A DNA stretch of 18,912 nucleotides, taken from assembly GCA_023412655.1 (NCBI GenBank), contig JAEYNH010000197.1:1-18912 (forward strand). Direction: 5' to 3'. This document shows positions 1 through 6,944 of this stretch, piece by piece. The DNA is from Pseudomonadota bacterium. GTDB lineage: Bacteria; Pseudomonadota; Alphaproteobacteria; Caulobacterales; Caulobacteraceae. A program made the translations under genes and the position numbers. The notes under the pieces are model-generated. The model was given only the letters and a program-made list of their open reading frames with translations, had not been told where the DNA came from and ran no database searches. Numbering within the stretch: the stretch's first letter is position 1; the number at the start of each line of letters is the position of its first letter.

Positions 1-211
1 GCGGCAGGGCGCGCGCGGCTTCGGGCTCAGGCTCCGTGGTCTCGGCGACGACCTCAGGCGCCGCGGGCTCGGGGGCCGGCGGCGGGGCGGCTTCAGGCGC
101 CGCGCGCCATCGCGTCCCGCAGGACGAGCACTTCACCGTCCGCCCTTCCGGCGGGATGCGCGCATCGTCCACGAAATAGCTGGTGGCGCAGTCTGGACAG
201 GTCAGTATCAT
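1..211 (-). CDS. MJ0042-type zinc-ribbon domain protein, partial (C-terminus beyond left edge)
   Basis: This is the N-terminal 70 residues of a protein that continues past the left edge. It opens with a compact zinc ribbon: Cys5-x2-Cys8, then Cys28-x2-Cys31, followed by a Trp at 35, the layout of the MJ0042/zinc_ribbon_5 domain. After about residue 38 it becomes a low-complexity stretch of Pro, Ala and Glu, as is usual for the linker that precedes a membrane segment in alphaproteobacterial members. The start is the ATG at 209-211 (minus strand), because the first Cys pair lies only four residues in. It is divergent from ftsE with a 56-bp gap, so the two may share a regulatory region. The molecular function is not established. 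Placement beside ftsEX suggests an envelope or division link, which is inference. Confidence 0.8.
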   Translation of the reverse strand, partial: MILTCPDCATSYFVDDARIPPEGRTVKCSSCGTRWRAAPEAAPPPAPEPAAPEVVAETTEPEPEAARALP

Positions 212-267
212 GACGCCGAATCGGACGCTCCAGCACCCTCACTCCGAGGTCGCCGATTTCGGTCTCC

Positions 268-1029
268 ATGTCCAGAAAGCCGAATGCCGGGGTGGCCCGC
301 GAGGCCGCCGATGAAATCGTACGCTTCGACGGCGTGGCCATGCGGTATGGCCGCGGGCCTGAGGTGCTGTCCGGCCTGAACTTTACCCTTCCCCGCGGCT
401 CGTTCCATTTCGTCACCGGCGCTTCCGGGGCCGGGAAGAGTTCGCTGCTCAAGCTGATCTACCTTGCCGCGCGACCGTCGGCAGGGGTGGTGCGCCTGTT
501 CGGCGAGGACACCCAGAGCCTGAGACCCAGCGAGCTTCCACGGCTTCGCCGCCGCATCGGCGTGGTGTTCCAGGACCTGATCCTGCTCGACCATCTATCC
601 GCCTTCGACAACGCCGCCCTGCCCCTGCGCATCGCCGGCCACAAGCCATCCGAATACCGTAGCGACGTCGCTGAACTGCTGGCCTGGGTAGGCCTGTCCA
701 AGCGCATGCAGGCCTTGCCGCCCACCCTCGCAGGCGGCGAGAAGCAGCGTCTCGCCATCGCCCGGGCGGTGGTCAATCGGCCCGAGATTCTGCTGGCTGA
801 CGAGCCCACCGGGAACGTCGACCAGGAGATGGCCTTGCGCATCCTGCGTCTGTTCGTCGAGCTGAACCGGCTGGGGACCACGGTGGTCATCGCCACCCAC
901 GACCAGGACCTCGTCGCCCGCTCCAACAAGCCGGTGCTGCACCTGGAGGGCCGCCGCATCGTCGCCCTGCCGCCGCAGGGGCCGCGCGCCGCCCCGCCGA
1001 CTGACGCCGAGCCCACGGACGCGCCATGA
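268..1029 (+). CDS. ftsE: Cell division ATP-binding protein FtsE
   Basis: This is the cytoplasmic ATPase of the FtsEX complex, which couples ATP hydrolysis at the divisome to periplasmic peptidoglycan hydrolase activation. All ABC motifs are visible: Walker A GASGAGKSS (51-59), Q-loop Gln102, signature LAGGEKQR (154-161, against the usual LSGGEQQR), Walker B ILLADEP (174-180) with Glu179, and the switch His211. The 253 residues exceed the usual roughly 220-230 because of about 16 extra N-terminal residues and a Pro/Ala-rich tail after residue 235. I kept the ATG at 268; an in-frame GTG at codon 9 is possible. The stop overlaps the ftsX start as ATGA, which implies translational coupling. The immediate ftsX partner makes FtsE much more likely than a lipoprotein-release (LolD) ATPase. 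Confidence 0.93.
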   Translation: MSRKPNAGVAREAADEIVRFDGVAMRYGRGPEVLSGLNFTLPRGSFHFVTGASGAGKSSLLKLIYLAARPSAGVVRLFGEDTQSLRPSELPRLRRRIGVVFQDLILLDHLSAFDNAALPLRIAGHKPSEYRSDVAELLAWVGLSKRMQALPPTLAGGEKQRLAIARAVVNRPEILLADEPTGNVDQEMALRILRLFVELNRLGTTVVIATHDQDLVARSNKPVLHLEGRRIVALPPQGPRAAPPTDAEPTDAP

Positions 1030-1919
1030 GCGAAGCGCCCTTCGACCTCGCCCGCTGGCGCCCTGCGCCGTTCCTGCCCGCCAAGGACGCCCGCGATCCG
1101 GCGCTGATCTTCGTGGTGGCGGTGCTTTGCTTCCTCGCCTGCCTCACCGCCATGGGCGTGCTCGCCGCCGACCGCGCCGCGCGGGGTTGGGCCGGGCAGC
1201 TCACCGGGGAGGCGACGGTCATCGTCCGCGCCCGGGGCGGAGAGACGCCGGACGCCGCGGCCGCCCGGGCCGCCGAGACCTTGGCCGGTGTGCGCGGCGT
1301 GGCCGAGGCCCGCGCGCTGGAACGCGAGAAGGCCTATGCCCTGGTCCGCCCCTGGCTGGGCGATATGGCCGACCTCGAGGACCTGCCGGTCCCGCGACTG
1401 GTGGCCGTCACCCTGGACCGCCAGACGCCGGCCAGCACCGAGGCCCTCACCACCGCCCTCACGGCCCAGGGCCTCGATACCGTGGTGGACGACCACTCCA
1501 TCTGGATCAACGACATCCGCCGCGCCGCCGGCGTCGTCCGCTGGACCGGCGCCGCGGTCTTCCTGCTGATCGCCCTCGCCGCCGGGGCCGTGGTCGCCTT
1601 CGCCACCCGGGCGGGGCTCGCCGCCCGCAAGGACGTGGTCGAGGTGCTGCACCTCAGCGGGGCCGAGGACGGCTATATCGCCGCGCTGTTCCAGCTCCGT
1701 TTCGCCCGCATCGCCGCGGTTGCTGGGACGCTGGGAGCCGTGGCCGCGGCGGGTCTGGGCGCCACGCTGCGGCTCGCGGGCGGCGGCCAGGGTCTGACGC
1801 CCGCCCTGCCGCTCGCCTGGACCGACCTGCTCGCCGCCTTGCCCGCACCGCTGCTGGCGGCGGCGGTGGCCGCCGTGGCCGCCCGGCTTTCAGCCACGGC
1901 GCGGATCCGGGCGCTATAA
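1026..1919 (+). CDS. ftsX: Cell division membrane protein FtsX
   Basis: This is the membrane half of FtsEX. The 297-residue protein has the FtsX layout: a cytoplasmic N-terminus, TM1 at about 26-48, a large extracytoplasmic domain at about 49-168, then TM2 (172-195), TM3 (226-248) and TM4 (265-289). The motif DVVEVLHLSGAED (203-215), between TM2 and TM3, matches the conserved cytoplasmic loop of the family. In characterised systems the large loop binds EnvC-like or other hydrolase activators; the partner here is unknown. It starts inside the ftsE stop (4-bp overlap) and is followed 6 bp later by the YdcF-like gene. Identification rests on topology, that motif and the ftsE neighbour; overall sequence conservation in this family is low. 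Confidence 0.9.
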   Translation: MSEAPFDLARWRPAPFLPAKDARDPALIFVVAVLCFLACLTAMGVLAADRAARGWAGQLTGEATVIVRARGGETPDAAAARAAETLAGVRGVAEARALEREKAYALVRPWLGDMADLEDLPVPRLVAVTLDRQTPASTEALTTALTAQGLDTVVDDHSIWINDIRRAAGVVRWTGAAVFLLIALAAGAVVAFATRAGLAARKDVVEVLHLSGAEDGYIAALFQLRFARIAAVAGTLGAVAAAGLGATLRLAGGGQGLTPALPLAWTDLLAALPAPLLAAAVAAVAARLSATARIRAL

Positions 1920-1925
1920 GGGCTC

Positions 1926-2564
1926 ATGAAGTCGGTCGCGGCCTTCCTCGTCCTGGCGCTGATCTGGCTTGCGGGGCTGTTCGCCTTTGCGGCCCGGGTG
2001 CAGCATTCGACGCCCGCGCCCCTGCCTGAACGGGCCCAGGGGATCGTGGCGCTGACCGGCGCTGGCTCCGACCAGCGCATCGCCGCCGCCATCGGCCTCC
2101 TGGAGGACGGCTATGGCCAGCGGGTCCTGGTGTCCGGCGTCAACCGCGAGGCCAGCCGGGAAGACATCCGCAACGTCTCCCGCGCCGTGCGCCGGCTCTA
2201 CGATTGCTGTGTGGATCTGGGCTTCACGGCCGCCGACACCGTGGGCAACGCCCGCGAGACGGCCGACTGGGCCCTGGCCATGCGCTACACCAGCCTGATC
2301 ATCGTCACCGCTGACTACCACATGCCCCGAGCCATGCTGGAGCAGCAGGCCGTCTTCCACGGCTCCGGCGTGCGGCTGCAGACCTACGCCGTGCCGACAC
2401 CCGCCCTGAAGAGCCGCCGGTGGTGGCGCAGCCCCCGGGCCGCCCGCTTGATGGTGGTGGAGTATTGCAAGTATCTGGCGATCCTCGGCCGTGAAGCGGT
2501 GCTGGGCCTCGGCCCCCGCACGACCCCGCTGGATGCGGTCGTTCCTCAACAGCCAGCCCGATGA
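1926..2564 (+). CDS. YdcF/DUF218 family protein
   Basis: This 212-residue protein has one N-terminal hydrophobic segment (4-23), likely a signal anchor, followed by a DUF218/YdcF domain. The domain is recognised from the strand GIVALTG (39-45), the LLEDGYGQRVLVSG stretch (58-71), the TVGNARETADWA motif (105-116) and IIVTADYHMPRA (125-136). Family members such as SanA, ElyC and YdcF are linked to envelope integrity, peptidoglycan or lipid-carrier metabolism and vancomycin sensitivity in enterobacteria. The biochemical activity is not firmly settled. The ATG follows an AAGGG ribosome-binding site at 1918-1922 and lies 6 bp after ftsX, so it is probably in the same transcript. The C-terminal end overlaps possible upstream starts of plsC. 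Confidence 0.85.
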   Translation: MKSVAAFLVLALIWLAGLFAFAARVQHSTPAPLPERAQGIVALTGAGSDQRIAAAIGLLEDGYGQRVLVSGVNREASREDIRNVSRAVRRLYDCCVDLGFTAADTVGNARETADWALAMRYTSLIIVTADYHMPRAMLEQQAVFHGSGVRLQTYAVPTPALKSRRWWRSPRAARLMVVEYCKYLAILGREAVLGLGPRTTPLDAVVPQQPAR

Positions 2565-2566
2565 GG
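2563..2566 (+). promoter_or_regulatory. Ribosome-binding site that decides the plsC start
   Basis: A GAGG lies 8 bases before the in-frame GTG at 2575. The in-frame ATG at 2533 and the one at 2491 have no comparable purine-rich sequence and would overlap ydcF by 32 and 74 bases. This favours the GTG at 2575. Confidence 0.45.
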
Positions 2567-2574
2567 CCCCGGTC

Positions 2575-3279
2575 GTGATCGCCGTCCGCTCGTTCGTCTA
2601 CGTGGCGCTTTTCTATCTCTGGACTGCGGCGATCGCCGTCCTCGCCACCCCGGTGCTGCTGGGCCCGCGCAGCTGGACCTTCGCGCTGTTCCATTTCTGG
2701 GGCCGCGGCGTGACCGGCATGCTGCGCATCTGCGACATCCGGGTGGAGGTACGCGGCCGCCAGTTCATCCCCGACGGTCCCGCCCTGATCGCTCCCAAGC
2801 ACCAGTGCATGCTGGACGTCTTCGCCCAGTACACCTGGCTGCCCGCGGCCGCCTTCGTCATGAAGAAGGAGCTGCAGTGGATCCCCTGGTTCGGCTGGTA
2901 CGCGGCCAAGTCGGGGGCCATCGTGGTCGACCGCGAGGGCGGCTCGAAGACCATGCGCCAGGTGATCCGCGAGGGTCGAGAGCGTTTCCAGCGGGGCCAG
3001 CAGGTGGTGATCTTCCCGGAGGGCACGCGGCAGGCGCCGGGCGCGCCCCCAGACTACAAACCGGGCATCGCCGCCCTCTACCGCGAACTCGACGTGCCGG
3101 TCTGCCCCGTAGCCACCAACGCCGGCGTCCACTGGCCGGCCCACGGCTTCATCCGTAAGCCGGGGGTGATCGTCTTCGAGTACCTCGAACCCATTCCGCC
3201 CGGCCTGAAGCGCGCCGACTTCATGCGCCGCCTGGAAGAGGCCATCGAGGCCCGCTCCACCGAGCTCATGGCGCTCTGA
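2575..3279 (+). CDS. plsC: 1-acyl-sn-glycerol-3-phosphate acyltransferase (PlsC-like)
   Basis: This protein probably acylates lysophosphatidic acid to phosphatidic acid at the inner membrane, the second step of phospholipid synthesis. It has the acyltransferase motif H-x4-D (KHQCMLD, residues 75-81 from the GTG start) and the glycerophosphate-binding FPEGTR motif (147-152). An N-terminal hydrophobic segment begins within the first ten residues, as in alphaproteobacterial PlsC proteins. I chose the GTG at 2575 (234 residues) because of the GAGG at 2563-2566 and because the membrane segment follows at once; starting at the ATG at 2533 would give 248 residues. It sits at the end of the ftsEX-ydcF run and converges on chaC with a 7-bp gap. 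Acyl-donor preference and whether it is the main PlsC of the cell cannot be told. Confidence 0.88.
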   Translation: MIAVRSFVYVALFYLWTAAIAVLATPVLLGPRSWTFALFHFWGRGVTGMLRICDIRVEVRGRQFIPDGPALIAPKHQCMLDVFAQYTWLPAAAFVMKKELQWIPWFGWYAAKSGAIVVDREGGSKTMRQVIREGRERFQRGQQVVIFPEGTRQAPGAPPDYKPGIAALYRELDVPVCPVATNAGVHWPAHGFIRKPGVIVFEYLEPIPPGLKRADFMRRLEEAIEARSTELMAL

Positions 3280-3286
3280 GCGGCGC

Positions 3287-3823
3287 CTAGGCCGCGGGCT
3301 CCCGGGCCTCGACGAGCCCCAGCAGCCTTTCCATGACCGTGTCGCGAACGCCCTCCTCTCGGAGGTGCCCCACCAGGTCGCGCAGATAATCCACATTCCG
3401 CCCCGACAGGCCTCGCGCCCCGGCGATCAGCTCGGCCTGCCGCTCCAGCGACAGGGCCCCGGCCCACTGCGGATGGCGAACGTCGGACAGGAACGTTAGG
3501 GCTTCCACCCGCCGCCCGTCGGAAAGGCGCACGACGGAACTCGCCTCGATATAGGTCTCGGTCGGCTGCTCGCGCTCCTTGAGATAGGCGTAGGTGTCGG
3601 CCCAGTCGGCCTCGCCCACCCGGTAGGCCATGCCCCGGGTCGCCCCGCCGGGCGCGAGGCCCAGGACCAGCCCCGGGCGCTCATAGGTGCCGCGGTGGTG
3701 GACGGAAAAGATGCAGAAGGCCCGCCGCCGGCCGTGTAGTGTCGCCGCCTGCCGCTCCTGATAAGGGAAGCCAGGCCGCCACATCAGCGATCCGTAGCCG
3801 AAAACCCAACGCTCGTCCGACAT
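3287..3823 (-). CDS. chaC: ChaC-type gamma-glutamylcyclotransferase
   Basis: This is a 178-residue protein of the ChaC branch of gamma-glutamylcyclotransferases, which cleave glutathione to 5-oxoproline and Cys-Gly in the cytosol. It begins with the substrate-binding motif FGYGSLMW (8-15). The candidate catalytic glutamate is Glu85 in YLKEREQ, aligned by context with Glu83 of ChaC2-type enzymes. The motif VHHRGTYERPGLVLGL (41-56) also fits the family. The open frame runs upstream to 4018, but I chose the ATG at 3821-3823 because the family starts a few residues before FGYGSL and the upstream part would lie antisense inside the next gene. It is divergent from the DUF2125 gene with a 31-bp gap and convergent with plsC. 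Being alone on its strand, it is likely monocistronic. Confidence 0.9.
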   Translation of the reverse strand: MSDERWVFGYGSLMWRPGFPYQERQAATLHGRRRAFCIFSVHHRGTYERPGLVLGLAPGGATRGMAYRVGEADWADTYAYLKEREQPTETYIEASSVVRLSDGRRVEALTFLSDVRHPQWAGALSLERQAELIAGARGLSGRNVDYLRDLVGHLREEGVRDTVMERLLGLVEAREPAA

Positions 3824-3854
3824 CCCGACCCGAAGCCAAAGCCGCCCGTACCGC

Positions 3855-4901
3855 ATGTCTCTGCACGATCTGCCCCCGCCCCGCAAACGTCGCTGGCTCG
3901 GCCTGGTCATCCCCTGGGTGATCGCCGCCCTCCTAGTCATCGGCTGGACAGGCGCCTGGTTCTGGGCCCGGGGCGAGGCCGAAGCGCGGATGGACGCAGC
4001 CGTCGAGACCCTGCGCAAGGCCGGCTACCAAGTATCCTGGAAATCCAGAGCGGTCGGCGGCTACCCTTTCCGGCTGTCGGTGAGCCTTGAAGAGCCGCGC
4101 ATCCTCGAGCCCGCCGGCTGGGGCCTGGAAGCGCCGCGCCTGGAGGCCGACGCGCGAATTTCCTCCCCCACCAGCTGGATGATCGCCGCGCCAGACGGCC
4201 TGACCTTCGTGCGTCCCGTGGGCGGTCCCGTTCGGGTCCAGGGCAAGGTGGTCCGCGCCAGCCTCACCCATCCCACCGAGGTTCCCCCGCGCCTCTCGTT
4301 CGAAGGTGTCGACCTGACGTTCCAGCCGGGCGCGGGCGCGCAGCCCTTCGGCCTCGAGGCGGCCAAGCGCGTGGAGTTCCACCTGCGCGGCAACCGAGAC
4401 CTCGACGAGGCGCTGATCTCGCTCAAGGTCGACGACGGCAAGGCGCGCCTTTCGGGCCTGCTCGGCCGCATCGCCGGTGAGCGGCCCGTGTCGATCGTGT
4501 GGAACGCCACCCTCTCCAAGATCGCAGCCTTCCGCGGCGCCGACTGGGCGGACGCTGTGCGCAACTGGCTCGGCGCGGGCGGCCGGATGAGCCTGCGCCA
4601 GGCCGGGATCACCGCCGGCGAGGCGGTGCTGGGCTCCAACTCGGGGAATTTCGGGGTCGGCTCGGACGGCCGCCTCTCCGGCTCCATGGAGGTCACCCTG
4701 CGCCAAGCTCCCCGGGCCCTGGGGGCCATGGGCGACACGGGCGTGATCCCACAGGAGCGGGCCGCCGCCGCTGCCGCCGTGGCCGCCGCGCGCGAGGGCG
4801 CGGGCGAAGCGGCGAGCGCCACCATCCACTTCCAGGCGGGCCAGACCACCCTCGGACCAGTGGCGCTGGGCCCCGCACCCAAGGTCTATGAGGTCCGCTG
4901 A
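3855..4901 (+). CDS. DUF2125 domain protein, membrane-anchored
   Basis: This is a 348-residue protein with a basic N-terminus (PPPRKRR), one transmembrane segment at about 15-36 and a long extracytoplasmic domain, so it is probably periplasmic and tethered to the inner membrane. The pattern after the membrane helix (a helix, then WKSRAVGGYPFRLSV at 62-76, then repeated beta-strand-like stretches) matches DUF2125, a family found largely in alphaproteobacteria with no known function. The FPF-like GGYPFRL (68-74) is its most recognisable motif. A run of Ala near residues 295-315 is low complexity. The ATG at 3855 has no clear ribosome-binding site. It is divergent from chaC. I do not assign a function. 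Confidence 0.82.
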   Translation: MSLHDLPPPRKRRWLGLVIPWVIAALLVIGWTGAWFWARGEAEARMDAAVETLRKAGYQVSWKSRAVGGYPFRLSVSLEEPRILEPAGWGLEAPRLEADARISSPTSWMIAAPDGLTFVRPVGGPVRVQGKVVRASLTHPTEVPPRLSFEGVDLTFQPGAGAQPFGLEAAKRVEFHLRGNRDLDEALISLKVDDGKARLSGLLGRIAGERPVSIVWNATLSKIAAFRGADWADAVRNWLGAGGRMSLRQAGITAGEAVLGSNSGNFGVGSDGRLSGSMEVTLRQAPRALGAMGDTGVIPQERAAAAAAVAAAREGAGEAASATIHFQAGQTTLGPVALGPAPKVYEVR

Positions 4902-4977
4902 AGGCTTGGTGAGAGCGCTCCCATAAGTCCTTTACAGCGTCTCGGCGCTGGGCAAGCGTGACCGGACGCCAAGCGCC

Positions 4978-4982
4978 GGAGG
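4978..4982 (+). promoter_or_regulatory. Ribosome-binding site for the oxidoreductase gene
   Basis: GGAGG lies 5 bases before the GTG at 4988. It supports that GTG over the earlier in-frame GTG at 4958, which has no such sequence, and leaves the twin-arginine signal close to the N-terminus. The in-frame ATG at 4997 would be 14 bases away. Confidence 0.6.
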
Positions 4983-4987
4983 ACGCC

Positions 4988-6088
4988 GTGGACGAGATGA
5001 GCCGTCGAACCATCCTGGCCGCCGCGGCGGCTGTGGCCGCTGCGCCCGGCGCGGCCGGGGCCCAGGGGCCCAACGGGCGGAAGATCGGCTACGCCATCGT
5101 CGGCCTGGGTTCTTACGCCACCCGTCAGATCATGCCGGCCTTCGCCGCGGCGGAGAATGTGCGCATCACCGCCTTGGTCAGCGGCTCGCCCGAGAAAGCC
5201 GCCAGACTGGCCGCCGAGTACGGCGTTCCCGCCGCCGGCCTCTACACCTACGAGACCTTCGACCGCATCGCGGACAATCCGCAGGTGGACGTGGTCTACG
5301 TCGTCCTGCCGCCGGCCATGCACGCCGAGTACACGATCCGGGCCGCCAAGGCGGGCAAGCACGTGATGTGCGAGAAGCCGATGGCCGTTTCGGTGCGCGA
5401 ATGCGAGCAGATGATCGCCGCCTGCAAGGCGGCGAACCGTAAGCTGATGATCGGCTATCGCAGCCGCTTCCAGCCGCACAACCTGGAGGCTATCCGCCTG
5501 CTGCGGGCGGGGGAGCTCGGCTCCATGCGCACTATCACCGCCGAACACGGCTTCAACATCGGCGATCCCACCCAGTGGCGGCTGAAGAAGGCCATGGCCG
5601 GCGGCGGCGCCCTGATGGACATCGGCATCTACAGCCTCAACGCCGCCCGCTATCTGACGGGGGAAGAGCCGGTGGAGGTCACCGCCCTCGAACGCACCGA
5701 CCGCTCCGATCCGCGCTTCTCGGAGGTGGACGACACCATCCTCTTCGCCCTGCGCTTTCCCTCCGGCGTGGTGGCCAACTGCATCTCCTCCTACTCGAGC
5801 ACCCACAATCGCTACCGTGTGGTCGGCCGAGACGGCTGGCTGGAACTCGACCCCGCCACCTCCTATGGCGGCCAGCAGATGCGCGTCTCCCGCCGCGGCC
5901 AGCCCCCGGAGCCGCGCGAGTTTCCTGGCGCCAAGAGCCAGTTCGCGGGCCAGCTCGATCACCTGGCCGGTTGCATCCGGACGGGCGCAGAGCCCATCGT
6001 CCCAGGCGAGGAAGGCCTGAAGGACATGCGCGTCATCGAGGCGATCTACGAGGCCGCCCGAACGGGTCGGACGGTCAGGCTGGCTTGA
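4988..6088 (+). CDS. Tat-exported Gfo/Idh/MocA oxidoreductase, glucose-fructose oxidoreductase-like
   Basis: This is a 366-residue NADP(H)-type sugar oxidoreductase. The N-terminus carries a twin-arginine signal (SRRTIL at 5-10, an Ala-rich core, then AGAQG), so the folded enzyme is probably exported with its cofactor. A Rossmann motif GLGSYA (39-44) is followed by CEKPMA (128-133) with the family lysine Lys130, then KLMIGYRSRFQPHN, and GGALMDIGIYSLNAARY (206-222) with Asp211 and Tyr215 at the catalytic positions. These blocks match my recollection of Zymomonas glucose-fructose oxidoreductase and of the Caulobacter aldose-aldose oxidoreductase, which oxidise one sugar and reduce another with bound NADP. 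Only about six residues separate the signal from the Rossmann fold, so the long N-terminal arm of the Zymomonas enzyme is absent. The methyltransferase gene follows after 22 bp. The substrate is not determined. Confidence 0.87.
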   Translation: MDEMSRRTILAAAAAVAAAPGAAGAQGPNGRKIGYAIVGLGSYATRQIMPAFAAAENVRITALVSGSPEKAARLAAEYGVPAAGLYTYETFDRIADNPQVDVVYVVLPPAMHAEYTIRAAKAGKHVMCEKPMAVSVRECEQMIAACKAANRKLMIGYRSRFQPHNLEAIRLLRAGELGSMRTITAEHGFNIGDPTQWRLKKAMAGGGALMDIGIYSLNAARYLTGEEPVEVTALERTDRSDPRFSEVDDTILFALRFPSGVVANCISSYSSTHNRYRVVGRDGWLELDPATSYGGQQMRVSRRGQPPEPREFPGAKSQFAGQLDHLAGCIRTGAEPIVPGEEGLKDMRVIEAIYEAARTGRTVRLA

Positions 6089-6110
6089 GGCCGTATCCAA
6101 GGGGAGCCCG

Positions 6111-6731
6111 ATGAGCCGGTTCTACGAACGCCACGTCCTCCCGCGCCTGCTCAAGTGCGCCTGCCAGGCGCGGCCGGTGATCAAGCAACGGATGAAGGTG
6201 GTCCCTCGCGCCGAAGGCCGTGTGCTGGAACTGGGGATCGGCATGGGACTGAACCTTCCGTTCTACGACCCCGCGCGGGTGGAGAGCGTCACCGGCGTGG
6301 ACCCCGCTCCCGCCCTGCGCGCCATGGCGCAGGCGGCGCCGAGGCCTGCCGGCCTCACTGTCCGCGTGGAGGACGGCGCCGCCGAAGCCCTCCCCTTCGG
6401 GGCGGCCAGCTTCGACTGCGTGGTTTGCACCTTCACCCTCTGCTCGGTGCAGACGCCAGCCGGCGCCCTGGCCGAGGCGCGCCGCGTGCTGAAGCCAGGC
6501 GGCCGGCTGCTCTACTGCGAGCACGGCCTCGCCCCCGACCGGCAGGTCCAGATCTGGCAACGGCGGCTCGATCCGCTCTGGGCGCGGATCGCTGGCGGTT
6601 GTCACCTCGTCCGGCCGATCACCTCGGCCATCGCCGGCGCGGGCTTCAAGATCGTGGAGTCCGAAACCATGTACCTCCCTGGCACGCCCCGGCCGCTGGG
6701 CTGGAACGAGTGGGGCGTAGCGGCCGCCTGA
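6111..6731 (+). CDS. Class I SAM-dependent methyltransferase, METTL7/UbiE-like
   Basis: This is a 206-residue single-domain methyltransferase. Motif I is VLELGIGMGLN (38-48), the acidic ribose-binding residue is Asp64 in TGVDPAP, and the post-motifs are SFDCVVCTFTLCSV (100-113) and RRVLKPGGRLLYCEHG (124-139). The block from CEH through LDPLWARIAGGCHLVRP to the C-terminus resembles the METTL7-type branch, some of whose members methylate thiols or lipids. The N-terminal region (FYERHVLPRLL) is amphipathic and could touch the membrane. The ATG at 6111 follows a good AGGGGAG ribosome-binding site. It is likely co-transcribed with the oxidoreductase 22 bp upstream, although nothing ties the two reactions together. 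The substrate is unknown. Confidence 0.8.
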   Translation: MSRFYERHVLPRLLKCACQARPVIKQRMKVVPRAEGRVLELGIGMGLNLPFYDPARVESVTGVDPAPALRAMAQAAPRPAGLTVRVEDGAAEALPFGAASFDCVVCTFTLCSVQTPAGALAEARRVLKPGGRLLYCEHGLAPDRQVQIWQRRLDPLWARIAGGCHLVRPITSAIAGAGFKIVESETMYLPGTPRPLGWNEWGVAAA

Positions 6732-6762
6732 GCGCCGAACTCCGAGAACATGATTTTTCGGT

Positions 6763-6783
6763 AATCCTGGATTTCGCAGGATT
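6763..6783 (+). terminator. Weak hairpin after the methyltransferase gene
   Basis: A perfect 7-bp inverted repeat, AATCCTG (6763-6769) and CAGGATT (6777-6783), encloses a 7-nt loop about 30 bp after the methyltransferase stop. It has no following T-run, so it is at best a weak or factor-assisted terminator and may be unrelated to termination. Confidence 0.3.
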
Positions 6784-6785
6784 CC

Positions 6786-6812
6786 TTATCGCTCTTCGAG
6801 CTTAGCTATAGA
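6786..6812 (+). promoter_or_regulatory. Candidate distal promoter P1 of the outer-membrane protein gene
   Basis: TTATCGC (6786-6792) and GCTATAGA (6805-6812) are separated by 12 bases, in the spacing of the Caulobacter housekeeping consensus TTGACGS-N10-14-GCTANAWC. They match 5 of 7 and about 6 of 8 positions. It lies in an unusually AT-rich patch. A start here would give a leader of about 125 nt containing the 6829-6856 hairpin. This is inference by eye. Confidence 0.4.
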
Positions 6813-6828
6813 CGATTGTTGCTTAAAT

Positions 6829-6856
6829 GAGACAGGCGTTCGGCAAAGCCTGTCTC
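6829..6856. repeat. Perfect 9-bp inverted repeat in the outer-membrane protein leader
   Basis: GAGACAGGC (6829-6837) and GCCTGTCTC (6848-6856) are exact reverse complements around a 10-nt loop. No T-run follows, so it is not a standard intrinsic terminator. If transcription starts at P1 it would form a stable hairpin near the mRNA 5' end. If it starts at P2 the repeat lies upstream of the promoter and could be a protein-binding site. Confidence 0.6.
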
Positions 6857-6871
6857 TGGCGGAGCTGCGCC

Positions 6872-6896
6872 TTGAGCCTGGGGGCGGCGCTACATA
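6872..6896 (+). promoter_or_regulatory. Candidate proximal promoter P2 of the outer-membrane protein gene
   Basis: TTGAGCC (6872-6878) and GCTACATA (6889-6896) lie 10 bases apart, at the short end of the Caulobacter housekeeping spacing, with 5 of 7 and 7 of 8 matches. A start near 6903 would give a leader of about 42 nt. The -10 region lies inside another inverted repeat, GGGCGGC (6882-6888) with GCCGCCC (6900-6906). The gene's ribosome-binding site AGGA is at 6935-6938. Confidence 0.45.
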
Positions 6897-6944
6897 GGTG
6901 CCGCCCTCCTCCCGGGAGACCGGGGCTCTCAGTTAGGACTGACA

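Noticed and set aside
459..1652. A 397-codon open frame on the minus strand across ftsE and ftsX
   Set aside because: It is antisense to two well-supported genes, has no recognisable domain, and its composition is that expected from a shadow frame in GC-rich coding DNA.
3824..4018. N-terminal extension of the ChaC frame by 65 codons
   Set aside because: It runs antisense through the start of the DUF2125 gene; the family begins just before the FGYGSL motif.
4902..4987. Possible regulatory RNA or terminator between the DUF2125 and oxidoreductase genes
   Set aside because: I found no stable hairpin with a T-run and no riboswitch-like conserved core in this short gap; only the ribosome-binding site is supported.
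4886..6100. A 404-codon minus-strand frame antisense to the oxidoreductase gene
   Set aside because: It mirrors the oxidoreductase gene, which has clear catalytic motifs, and the product is low-complexity Gly/His/Asp-rich with no family resemblance.
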